Assembly: GCF_036417845.1 (NCBI RefSeq)
Contig: NC_089980.1
Span: forward strand, 65,036,501 to 65,100,500
DNA length: 64,000 nucleotides
Origin: Apteryx mantelli
Taxonomy: Eukaryota; Chordata; Aves; Apterygiformes; Apterygidae
Reading direction: 5' to 3'
Part shown: piece after piece, positions 53,880 to 64,000 of the stretch
Layout of the letters: each line of letters opens with the position of its first letter
Numbering within the stretch: the stretch's first letter is position 1
Notes under the pieces: generated by a model
Seen by the model: the letters and a program-made list of their open reading frames with translations, nothing else
Database searches by the model: none
What the model was told of the DNA's origin: nothing
Made by a program: the position numbers and the translations under genes

Positions 53880-54330
53880 CCATCATTGGATTATATTTGC
53901 TTTTCCTGTGGGCAGTGTTGTCCCACTGACAATCATGGTTAGTTACTGTTTGGTGTGTATACTCGGGTCTTTTCTTCTCTATTGTTTTGATACAAAACTG
54001 ACCATGCCCTTGGAAGTGGTATTTCCACACATTAATCCTCATGGTCATCCAGTTGTTTGTGAGACTGACCCTCCTGTGTGTTGATGAACCTTCCCAGCTT
54101 TGTGACATTAACAAATTTCACTTACTCCCATTTTTGTGGGAGTGAAAATAGTAAATAAATAACTAAATCATTGAAGAACACTCATAATAGCCTGGCTCAC
54201 GTTGTTTAGTTCCCTTTTCAGTATAACACAGCTATGTCTTTGACTGCTTTCAAATTTATGTGCTTATCACTCTATTATCCCCTTTTGGAAACTAGACCAA
54301 TTTGCAGTAAATATGCAAGAAATGTTAGAC
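53880..54330 (-). mobile_element. Old CR1/L3-like fragment, minus strand
   Basis: The plus strand reads like antisense of a CR1-family palm region: CCCAGCTTTGTGACATTAAC near 54091, an ACTCCCATTTTTGTG stretch, then ATAAATAACTAAATCATTGA near 54155 leading into a degraded target for the GTPQG/ILGP block. It is heavily diverged and the left edge is uncertain. It abuts a plus-strand CR1 copy that begins near 54345. Confidence 0.5.
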
Positions 54331-54344
54331 CAGACAGATAAGGT

Positions 54345-55895
54345 GTTAACAGTTTGCCAGGTCTCGATGCCATTTGGCAAAGAGTACTGAAGTAATTCAT
54401 GTATTAAATACAAAATTGCTGCAGTACTGGCCAAGTTGAGTAATGTGTCATTTCAAATGTCCACTGTGCCAGAGGACTGGTGGATTTTCAGTGTAACTCC
54501 CATCTACAAAAAGGGCTTTAGTGGGTGTTCTGGAAACTAGAGACCAGTGAGTCTGACTTTTATCCCTGATGCAGTGGTAGAGTCTATAATAAAGACTAAG
54601 ACCATTGAGAACAAGGCGAAATGGGGTCTCTTGGGAGCAAGTCAGCATGGCTTCTGCAAAGGGAAGTGCTGCTGGGATTCTGACCATGTGCAGAAGTGCA
54701 TGACTGAGGGGAAGGGATCCAGCAGACATGATATTTGTGGATTTTCAGAAAGGCTTAATGGCTCTATACTAAACAGCATTAAAGAAACCAAGTTGCCATG
54801 AAATTGTAGGAAAGGTTCTTTCATGGGCTGAAAGCTGGTTAATAGACAGGAAGCAAAGAGTTAGGGGTTAATAGTCACTTTTCAGTTTGGAGAAGAGTCA
54901 GCACATGGATCCCCAGGGATTTGTGTTGGGACAGGTTTTAGTCAGTACCTTCTTCACTGACTTGAAGAAGGCATTAAACAGTGAAATCCCCAATCTTGTG
55001 GATGACGCTTAACTTTTTTGAGTGGTCAAATGCTGTGCTGATGGCAGGGAACCACAGAAGGAGATTCACAAAGCTGAGGGAGTGGGCTAAAAGGCAGCAG
55101 ATGGCTTCAGTGTAGAAAAATGTGAAGTGGTGCATTGAGGGGGGAAAAAATCTAAATCAGGCTGACATGTTGCTGAACTTGGAACTGCCAGTTACAACTC
55201 AGGAAGGAGATTTTGATATTGATGTTGAGGTCTCTGAAATCATTAGCTCAATGTGCAGCAGCAGCCAAAAAAGCCAACAAAATGTTGGGAATTTGCAGGG
55301 AAGGATATAGTTAGACTCTGTGCTGGGAAGGATGGCAAAAGTGATCAGGCAATTGGAGCAGCTGCCGCATGGGGAAAGGCTAAAAAGGCTTCAGCGCTTC
55401 TGTTTGGAGAGAAGGCTGAGGGGAAGATACTATTGAAGTTTACAACATCACGAAGCGGAATTGTTATTCACCAAATCTTGTGAGGCTAAAGCTACAGTGT
55501 ACTCAGTGGAACTTTTAGGATATGAATGTAAAATGGGTAAAGAAAGCATTCCTTACACAGCAAGTAATGAGCTTCTAAAACACCCTCTCTCCATAACAAC
55601 AGACTACGGATGCAGACAGTAAGAGCAAGTTTGTGAAAGTATTCAGTCCACAGAGAACAGGTCCATGGTGGGATACTAAAAGGTCTAGGCAGGGTTGTTC
55701 CCTCTAACATCCCTCATCCAGCAGCTGTGGATCCTGTGGGAGTAGGAGGGGAATGAACTGCCAAAAATGGCCATGCCCGTGTGCATTCCCTAAATACCGC
55801 TTCCTGTTGCTACTATTGGAGACATAATAAGGGATAAATGGACCAATGGACTGAACCATTGGGGCATTTCTTATGTTCTGCCATAAGTGAACTGT
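54345..55895 (+). mobile_element. Old amniote CR1 LINE, long degenerate copy
   Basis: About 1.5 kb of a CR1 reverse transcriptase and 3' UTR can be followed on the plus strand. Recognisable blocks in order are CCAGAGGACTGG...CCCATCTACAAAAAGGGC (the TVPEDW...PIYKKG region, 54470-54515), AGACCAGTGAGTCTGAC (RPVSLT), a CAGCATGGCTTCTGCAAAGG segment (QHGF.KG, near 54645), GATTTGTGTTGGGACAG...GACTTGAAG (G..LG...DL, near 54918) and a GATGACGC remnant of the DD motif near 55001. The 3' end resembles other amniote CR1 tails, with GGCATTTCTTATGTTCTGCC near 55863. Many stops and frameshifts make it inactive. Confidence 0.8.
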
Positions 55896-56598
55896 TAGGT
55901 TGGGGTACAAACCTTCCCACTGAACTTCTGACTTTTCATTCCTGCTCATGATTATGGAAAGCAAATCATCCTGTTCTTCAAAATGAAGCACAGTGAGCCC
56001 CTGGAGTTTTACCTCTCGAATGTTGTCAGAGTTCTGTCCTGTCTTGTCCGTGTCTTTTGTTTTTGTGTTCTATATCCTCCTGTTACTGAAAACGGAGCCA
56101 AAGTCCATTTCTTTGGTTCGTATCTTTATTATTCTAAATTTCAATCCTATCCTCCCCAAATAGGTTGTTTTTCAGTGACTGGTGAAAATTATCCATCTAC
56201 TACTTCTTCCAGCAGCCTCTAAGCCTTGTTGCTGTTAGTCATCTTTCTTCATGAATTTTTATGTGATAAATGAAGTTACAGAGATAACTATGCAGTCGTG
56301 GCTTCTTCAGTAAAGCAATGCTCTTCACTTAAAGCTTCGGATTTGTGTTTAAGATGCAGCCAAATTTCAGTGATCATCTTTGTGAATCTTCAACTTGACA
56401 AATGCTGGGAGTAGTCCAGCTGTAGGACTGTGTGTATTGTAGAAAATTAAGCATACATGTAAACCTTTGCAGATCATGTTTCCAAGTTCCAGTTTATCAG
56501 ATACATAAGTGCTTAACTTAAGCTGCGACTTGTTCTTTTGACTTAATTTTTGTAAACTTGAGGAGTTTGCTCTGTAGGATGAGTCTTGTAAGAAAATA
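55896..56598. other. Intron 1 block between old CR1 and solo LTR
   Basis: No gene, proviral internal sequence or named repeat was recognised here. The absence of retroviral coding sequence supports the solo status of the neighbouring LTR. Confidence 0.55.
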
Positions 56599-56603
56599 GG
56601 ATA
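56599..56603. repeat. Target-site duplication, left copy (GGATA)
   Basis: GGATA directly precedes the LTR terminus TGTTATGGGT and is repeated exactly on the other side at 57005-57009. Confidence 0.85.
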
Positions 56604-57004
56604 TGTTATGGGTAAACGCGACAAATTGACAACCACTCGGGCCGGGTTGCATGAATTCCAATTTAATAGAATAATTGAGCAAGTCACAAGTAAGCAAAAC
56701 AGCGCTGGGCGGCCGGGGAGTCTCCTGCTCCACCAACGGCGCGCGCGATCCCCCGCTCGCACAGTCCCCTTATATGCCTGTAACTTCTGTGGTTGCGCCG
56801 GCTGTTGCTGGGGGGGGTCGGGATGAAAGCTGGCGTCTTCCTCTGCGTTGTGCGTGGTGCCCTTCAGGTCGCGCGCATACATTTCACAATACAATATCGC
56901 TCTGCTGACTCAGTACAATCACTGTGGTGATAGCCGGTACTTAGCACCTAGTTTCATGGTAAAATCACTTCACGAGTTGATGTAACAAATTATTACCTAT
57001 CACA
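56604..57004 (-). mobile_element. Solo LTR of an endogenous retrovirus, minus strand
   Basis: The 401-bp unit has the termini of a retroviral LTR: on the minus strand it starts TGTGATAGGT and ends ACCCATAACA. A perfect 5-bp target-site duplication GGATA flanks it (56599-56603 and 57005-57009). Internal LTR signals in minus-strand order are a TATA box GCATATAA (plus-strand 56770-56777) and an ATTAAA polyadenylation signal (plus-strand 56662-56667). The middle is GC-rich with CGCGCG stretches, unlike the AT-rich flanks. No gag, pol or env sequence, primer-binding site or second LTR lies beside it, so it is a solo LTR left by recombination between the two ends of a provirus. A 5-bp duplication is compatible with ERVL-like and several other classes; class assignment needs comparison. 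It is antisense to SAMD5. Confidence 0.88.
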
Positions 57005-57009
57005 GGATA
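57005..57009. repeat. Target-site duplication, right copy (GGATA)
   Basis: GGATA directly follows the LTR terminus ...ACCTATCACA and matches the left copy at 56599-56603. Confidence 0.85.
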
Positions 57010-60000
57010 GAACAGAATAAAAGGGCCAAGAGAATGGCAGACACTTTAAAGAACAAACATCAGGGCTTTATTTCTTTGCATTTCTTTTTCATGCTTTAAA
57101 AAAACAAGTACAACAATGCATGCTGCAAGCATCCACTATATTTTCTTTAAAGAATTTACATTTCATTATTTAGCTTTTGTCTCTCATCAATTTCTTTAAA
57201 GATAAAATATTATTTTTTGTGCTTTAAGTATTATATGTATTGTTAATTAACTTCACTAACAAAGCATGTGTAGTGGGACTTTTGATAAGGAACAACGCAG
57301 TGCCATTGTTGTATTGTATTATTTTTTCCTTTGTACAGTACTTTTATTTCCCTTATAGTTCAAAATTTTAATACACAATTTTAAATATAGCATAAACAGT
57401 AGTTTAAAAAGATTCATGACTGAAATACTTGTGTAATGCATATGCCTTTTTGTGGTTGCACTAGATTGATACTATAGAAACAAGTAGGATACCAAATCAA
57501 TTAATAACAGCCTAATAGTTAACATACTGGCACCAGCAGGGAATTATTTAAATATGACCTTTTTTTTTTTAAATCCCTGAAAATTGTTCATTTGGTTAAT
57601 GTAATTTGCAGTAATAATATAATGAAAAAATTATGAGAGAAATATGCTTTTAATATGTCTGAATATGGTTTGAAAAAATGTCTTGTCTATAAACAAAAGC
57701 TTATGTTCTTGAGGAAAAAAATGGAAAAGATTAAGAATACCCCAGAATATGTTGGGATTGTTTTTAATAATAAAATAAGGGGAAAGTGTTCTTAGATTTT
57801 AGGACCATAACAGAGCACAAGATTATTGAAACTTCTTTGTATCCCTGACTACAGAATCTCTCCCAGTTTAGCCTGTCTTGCCTCTCTACTCTTGGAAATC
57901 TTTATCAAAGCACACTCAAGCTGACTCCCCTGGAATAAATGGTTGAGGCACAGTCTTATGTTCAATTTAAACAGCTTATAAGCCTTTTATTAAGATTTTT
58001 ATTGGTCCTTGGGAGGTTGCGTGATCTCCTGCGGAGAAGTGAATGTCCCAGTTCCCGTTAACATTCATAGGAAGTGACCAGCACAGTGAGTTCTCAGGGA
58101 CCTTCCCCTCGCCCACCCACCCCAGCCCCCTTCCCCTCCTGCTCCTCACACCAGCTTTCCACTTGCATCTCCTCCAGAAGTGTCAGGGGAGATGTGCCGT
58201 GACACACATTTCTGAAGGGTTGACTTTCAGCCTTGACAGATGGGCAGTAAATTGTAAACTCCTGCTTGCAGTCAGTTTTGCAGGGATTGTAGTTCCAATG
58301 AAGGCAGTTAAAATTGTCAACACCTAAGAGTGCTTGAAGATAATGAACGTAATATAAACCTGAGAAGCCCGCGAACAGCACTGACTTCCCACATAGCAGA
58401 TGAAATCCACTGGGTGTCTGCATTTCAAGAAAGCCTCTTAATCCTATTCAGGCATTCATAATAATACCGTGCTTATTCTAAAAATTCTGCTTGTTCAGGG
58501 ATGCATATTAACAAAAAAGCAGTTATAAGTATCTAAATGTCCCAGGTTCCATGTGTTCCAAAGGCACTCCAAAATGTTGACAGCTGGTTATTAATTACAG
58601 TGTCATGGATAAATATGCCATGATAAAGCAGCACATAATTTTATATAATTTCTATGCACATTCTCCAGTGCATGCTCAGTGTTCCCTTGGTGGCTTTCAG
58701 TAATAAACTGATACATTTGGGGTTTTCTATCCCTCACTAGCTTGGCTGATTTTAGTTTAGTGTAATGTAGAGATTAATTTCTTTATCAGTTAGTAAAATC
58801 TGTGATATTTGTTAAATTTCTAAAATCAAATGTCCATGTATTGATGTCATTTTCCTTTTTGGTGAGGAATGTAGGAGGAATTAGCCCTTGGTAGGACTTT
58901 GCAGAAGCACCAAAGATTTCAGTGCAGGAAACTTATTGGCGAAAGAGGCCTGGTTTTCAAATCCTTCACTGAAATGAAACAGAGTACAATGCATTGTAGT
59001 ATAAAGTAATCTCCAGGGAAAGTAGTTAAATGGAGAAATTATCATGAAATGTGTGTGGAAAAAATTGCTCAGAGTCATGCATATAGAATGTGGCTTTAAA
59101 CAGAATTGTGTATTACTTGAAGGTGCGCTTGCGGCTTCCGCTAGCCATGATGTATTCTGTGTGACGTCCCTTTTATTTGAATATTGCGATTTAAGCTCTT
59201 TAGTTATATGACCCTGTATGATAGGAGGGATTTACAGTGGTAATGAATGATTTGTAGAAATCGCACGGATGCTCTAGACCTAGAAATGTTCAATAATTAC
59301 TATTGCAGACATGCATCCACACCTGCAGACAATATTTACTGAACTAAAAGGTGGTACAATTTCTGCTAAGAACTAATTTTGCTGTAACAGATGGGTTATC
59401 ACTGTCATCCTTTACCCTTAAATATTTCCATTACTTGCAGAGGTGTGTTTTTTGTTGACCACCCTCAAGCTTTAGATTATTTAGTATTTTATTAGTTAAA
59501 ACACAAGAGCCAAATTTGACAATGGGACACAAATTTAAATTCATTAGTAGCACATGTGAACCCACTTGCTGAGCTTGTACTGCTCTTGGTAACTCGCTTT
59601 GTTGTGGGAACACAGAAAATGCAACAAATGAAGCCGGACAGAATTTACGCCTAGCAGTGAACGCAATAACCTATTTTATGTACTTCATTGAAGGTGGAAT
59701 TCTGTAAAGGATTCCAATTTCAACTTTGTGACATTGCATGTAAATTTAATTTGGATGATCTTGCTGAAAAAACAAACCAAAACAAACCCACAGATAGTAG
59801 ACAGAAAGGCAGTGTGGTTACTGTGCCACAGTAGCGACCTGACTGATACGTTCTCACAGTCTGTCTGTGTAAACTCATCGCTTGTAGTTCTGATTTTCTC
59901 AGCATTTCTTCTAGAGAAAGAAAAGACACCTGCTTTTATACAAACTACAGGCATTTAATTCAAAATACCCAAATGACATAACCTTGTACGATGGAAATAT

Positions 60001-63000
60001 ACAGCAGAGCTCTGGCTTAATTTTTAATTAATACCAAAGCATGTGCTTAGATAACTGTAGGTGTTGAGCAACTCCAAGAAATGCTGTACAATGCACTGCT
60101 TTTAATTGTGGTGAAAGGTAAAACTCTGCAAAATCCTGCGTGCGTTTCGGCTATTACTTGTGTATCGAATGGATTTTTTACATTTTGTATTGTCTACTTC
60201 CTTGTAACATAGCAAGAACAGTTGGCTAGAGGGAAGGGTGCCTTTACTTTTGGAATTTTGTGACTCTTACTGTGAAATACACTGCTCAGTGGGAATGAGT
60301 ATAAGCTAGTGAGGGATACAGATGAACTTGCTGTGCACTAGTAAAACTGATACACTGAGCAATTAACTGACTTTGTAGAATAAGGCTCTATAAACACTAA
60401 CGACGTAAGCTTAGTTTTATGCAAGTGACTGTTCCACTCAAAAAGTATTTCTCACTTATATGTCTAAAGTTAAGGAAACATTCAAATGTTTGAAGTGTTA
60501 ATCCCATGGAGGTTGTTTTTTGGAATGGGAGGTGGTATAAAACTGTGATTACTACTTTTTGCATATCCCGCATGAAAGGCAATGCTTTTCTGAAGAGCAA
60601 GTGAACTTTTAAGCAAGGGTTTGGATTTTTTTTATATTTCTCTTGTGAGGCTCTCTTAGGTTAATGTGTTACATGTAGTTTACTTTTTTCTTTTTTTCTC
60701 TCTCTTTTATGTTTGAAGCCTCAAGAATCTTCAGTTTCAATGTGAACTGTGATACCTGACTGGACAATATTTACACCCAGTCTTTTCCACCTTGGACTCA
60801 GGCCAATAGCTGTATGCCATTGTCAATGATGAGCTAAAGTTATGGAATAGAACAATATTTACAAGTGTTTGATTTTATGCATATATTTAATTCTAATTAC
60901 TGTTTCTGCAGTTCTTGAGACAAAACACTAAAGGACTGTAGTGGATAGTGCACAGGAATAAGTCCTACAGAACTGGGCCAGTAGTAATTTTTCCCGCTAG
61001 AAAGTGCTATTGAGAGTCATATACGAAACGATGCAAACCAGCTGAGAAATAAAGGAATAGTAGGACTTTACCACTTCCATTAGTTTCTCAAGTAATCTCC
61101 ACTGAATTTCGCAGGGGTATAGATGTCAAAAGGCAAAATAAATAAAAAAGGAATATTTCTGTAATGTACAATCTTAGGAAAACTTTCAAAATTTTATAAA
61201 TATTAGTATTAATTTGAGTTTGGAAAAAAATGGGTTAAACCCTACATTTAGATCTGGCTTCTACTTTCCAGCTAGTTCTGCCAAAAAGTCATTCCACTGG
61301 AACATTAGGAAGGAAATAAACTTTTAAACATAATTTAAGACCGTAAAAATCCTTTATGGATATATTTTGTATCATGGCTTTTATAAAAATGACAACATTT
61401 ATTATTTCAAAAATGAAACATTCTTTAAAATATGTACAGCATAAAATAGTACATCATTGGTCAAAATGTGAGGGATGTCACTGTTTTCTCTATTTGTTTT
61501 AATGGTCATAAGCATTTAAAATTTTTAGTAACTAGTTAATATGCTAATGGCTTAATTCAGTAAAATCCAGTACAGAAATCTGCCTGGTCCCTGAAAAGTT
61601 ATTCTGGGGCTTGCTCAACAATGCAAGTGCTTACATAAGTGTGTGTGGAGTCTTCAGTTTTATTTAAATTTTGTCCTAAAAGTATTTCCCTGCTGGTTTC
61701 TTTTGAGGAGGAGGGGAGTTGTATTTCTGAAACACTTTGTTTATGCTTTTCAGACAGCATAAATACTTTCTGTTTTTTTTACTTTAAGTAAAAGATGTTG
61801 TTGCAGTAGAAAAATATTTGATGCCATAATTTGAGCTGAATAATACCTTATCCCTCAAGTACTTCCAAATTCTGTGTATAAGTTGCCATTCAGTAAGAAT
61901 AAGGATCTTGAGACTTGGTCCTTTTAGAGTAATCAACACAAGTAAGAAACCCAATTTTCCAACATATTTTGAGTAGTTGTTGAGTTTTATTGAGCCTTAC
62001 ATAGTTTCATAGCCTAACATTTTTATTCCTGCAAGATCAGCAGATCAGCCCTGTGGTGACAGTAATTCTCCCTCCCTGTTCCTTGAAACAATCTGCATGT
62101 TTCAGGCAGACTTCTGTGTATTCAAATAACAGGGAGACAACTGTAAATAGAAATTTGGACATTTGTTTTCCAAATTTTGGACAATGAGTACCTGATCTGA
62201 AAGAAAAATTCCTTGATTGGTGATTATTACTATTTTCTCATGGATATCCACTGGATTGCCATTGAAAGCAAATCTTGCTTGTGAATAAGTCTGTGAGCAA
62301 AGCGGACTTACATCAGCTGGAACCATCTGCAGCTACATGCCAGCTTCAACCAACAATGACATGAGAGGCCTTGTGCTCACTAAGAGAAAGGTATAATTTG
62401 CCAACTGTTAAAATTAATATTTTAAATGTTGACTGGACAAGGGGAACCACAGGCTTTTCTCTGGATTTTGACGTGACAAGCTTAAATGTATGTTGAATGA
62501 TCCATGAAAATTTCAAAACCTGTTGGCTAGAATAGACATGGTCTGAACAAAGTTATTCTTCAGCAAATCTTCTGATCATAGTAACTCTGACTATGTACTG
62601 TTAAAGCTCTCTGTGGGTATGGATTTGCCCTTATGTTTTTTCCTGACTTTTTCTTCCCTTCTGCTGAACCTGCCCTCTCAAGACTGAGGTGGCAATTGTT
62701 TTGGTTTGGACTCTACTCAGCCACAGAAAAGAACATTTTTTTACATTGTTATGTATCTTATGTATGTTAAAATACATGAATTTTTATTAAGTGGATGAAT
62801 TATGGATATTTTGGTAGCCATAACTAATTTTGAGCTGTAGTTTAAGTTTAGCTTTGTTAACTTTAGCATCATTTTTGCCTAGTAACCCCTTTGTATTTCT
62901 TTTATCTCAGAGGTGAGATTGAGATGAAATCATAGTACGAGCTAACTCTTTGAAAATCACATGCTGATATAAAAGCAAAGACTACAGATAGACTCCTGGG

Positions 63001-64000
63001 TATTAAAATAAATAGAAATTCTAAATATTCTATGCATAATTTTCAGATCCTCCCATATCTTCATTTTTATACCCATATCAAAGACATCTTTCCCTAACAC
63101 CCTTTGACTTATGTTTAACTTACTATACCTCAGAAGTCCTTGCAGAGTCACATATAGATGATTGGGGCCTAAGTCCACTGTGAAACTAAAGTATTGAAAA
63201 TGACAGTTTTTAATTAGCTGATTGCGTGTGGAAGGAGGGGAGCCTATGGAAAATACGAAGGGAGAAAAAGATGATTCCCAGTCTTACAGCTTGAAAAAGT
63301 CTCCCAAAAATTCTACTGAGCCTATCATAAGTAAATTAAATTTTAAACTGAAGATAAACCTGAGCATTTTTAACCAGAATGGCAATTTTCCAAAAAATAA
63401 GGAGTTAATAAAGCTGTCACTTGAGGTATAACTATAGTTAGTCTCATAATTATACTTAAATAACTCCTCTCAATTTTATTATGACATGTTCCATTCATCC
63501 TTAATTCATGTAAGTAGGAAGAATAAGAAATAACGCCAGAGTATCTTGCTTTGCAAGCACTTAATAGTCATTTGCTCATTTTATTTTATTTAACAGAGTG
63601 CAGGTTTACATACTTTGGCATGCCCTATATAGTTATAATTTTATTTCAGGAGCCACTGTGAGATGGTACGTTACCAGGCTTTCGTTTCCATAGCTCCATA
63701 CTGCATTTTAGCCAACTTTATGTATCTGTGGATAAGAGGCAGGCAAAGGAAGGGTGCTGCTCCTGTACACAGTGTCCTGGCCTCCAGTGTAGGAGCAGAA
63801 GCCTCAGGAGATTGAAACTGACCAAAATCTGAGTATTTTCATTAACTTGAAGGTCTGGGCTATGGAAAAAATAGCAGGAAAATGAAGTGTGACAGGCATC
63901 AGTACGTTCTGTCAGCCTTCAGAATGGAAGGGGTAGAGACTGAGGAGAGCAAGATTGAAGAATCAGCTCTAAAAGCCCCCTCTAGAAGAAATGAGAAGTA
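57010..64000. other. Intron 1 block, part 4, to the window end
   Basis: AT-rich sequence without recognised repeats or exons. An ATG-initiated minus-strand frame of 109 codons (58094-58423) with several cysteines is the longest here but matches no family I know. Confidence 0.55.

Noticed and set aside
56367..56894. 175-codon minus-strand frame across the LTR
   Set aside because: It crosses the LTR boundary at 56604 into unrelated flank, so it is a chance frame and not a retroviral protein.

Overview
The window is a piece of a vertebrate chromosome, most likely from a bird. The evidence is a single split gene with vertebrate splice signals, CpG islands at its 5' end, several CR1-family LINE copies (one with the bird-type ATTCTGTG end repeats), a small number of very old MIR/L3-like remnants, and otherwise low-repeat AT-rich sequence. 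There is no bacterial-style gene organisation, and nearly all open frames are short chance frames.

The only host gene I can support is the first coding exon of SAMD5 (sterile alpha motif domain containing 5), plus strand, 21890-22342. It encodes 151 residues: an N-terminal SAM domain, a low-complexity Pro/Ala/Arg/Gly linker and the conserved basic [12 protein letters not shown] tail. It ends at a GTAGGA splice donor in phase 0. The expected short second coding exon was not found by eye, so intron 1 probably fills the rest of the window (at least 41.6 kb). A GC-rich CpG island (about 19610-21115) and a second one over the exon (about 21890-22570) mark the promoter and 5' end; the first holds G-quadruplex-type runs and four perfect GGGGCC units.

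Layout: 1-19600 is intergenic DNA upstream of SAMD5, with a retrocopy-like poly(T)/polyadenylation signature at 4374-4620, a MIR-like remnant, a truncated plus-strand CR1 (14085-14477) and a degenerate minus-strand CR1 (17935-18725). 19610-22570 is the SAMD5 promoter, 5' region and exon 1. 22343-64000 is intron, with a comparatively young 5'-truncated CR1 that keeps an 287-codon open frame (32342-33286), an ancient minus-strand CR1/L3-like copy (37380-38740), a pair of oppositely oriented old CR1 copies (53880-55895), a clean solo LTR of an endogenous retrovirus with a 5-bp target-site duplication (56604-57004), several microsatellites and candidate regulatory sequence.

I see no previously undescribed multi-gene system. 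The points most worth checking are the solo LTR, the open-frame CR1, the retrocopy-like 3' end (processed copies are scarce in birds), the GGGGCC/G-quadruplex tract in the promoter island, and a possible alternative terminal exon at about 49180.
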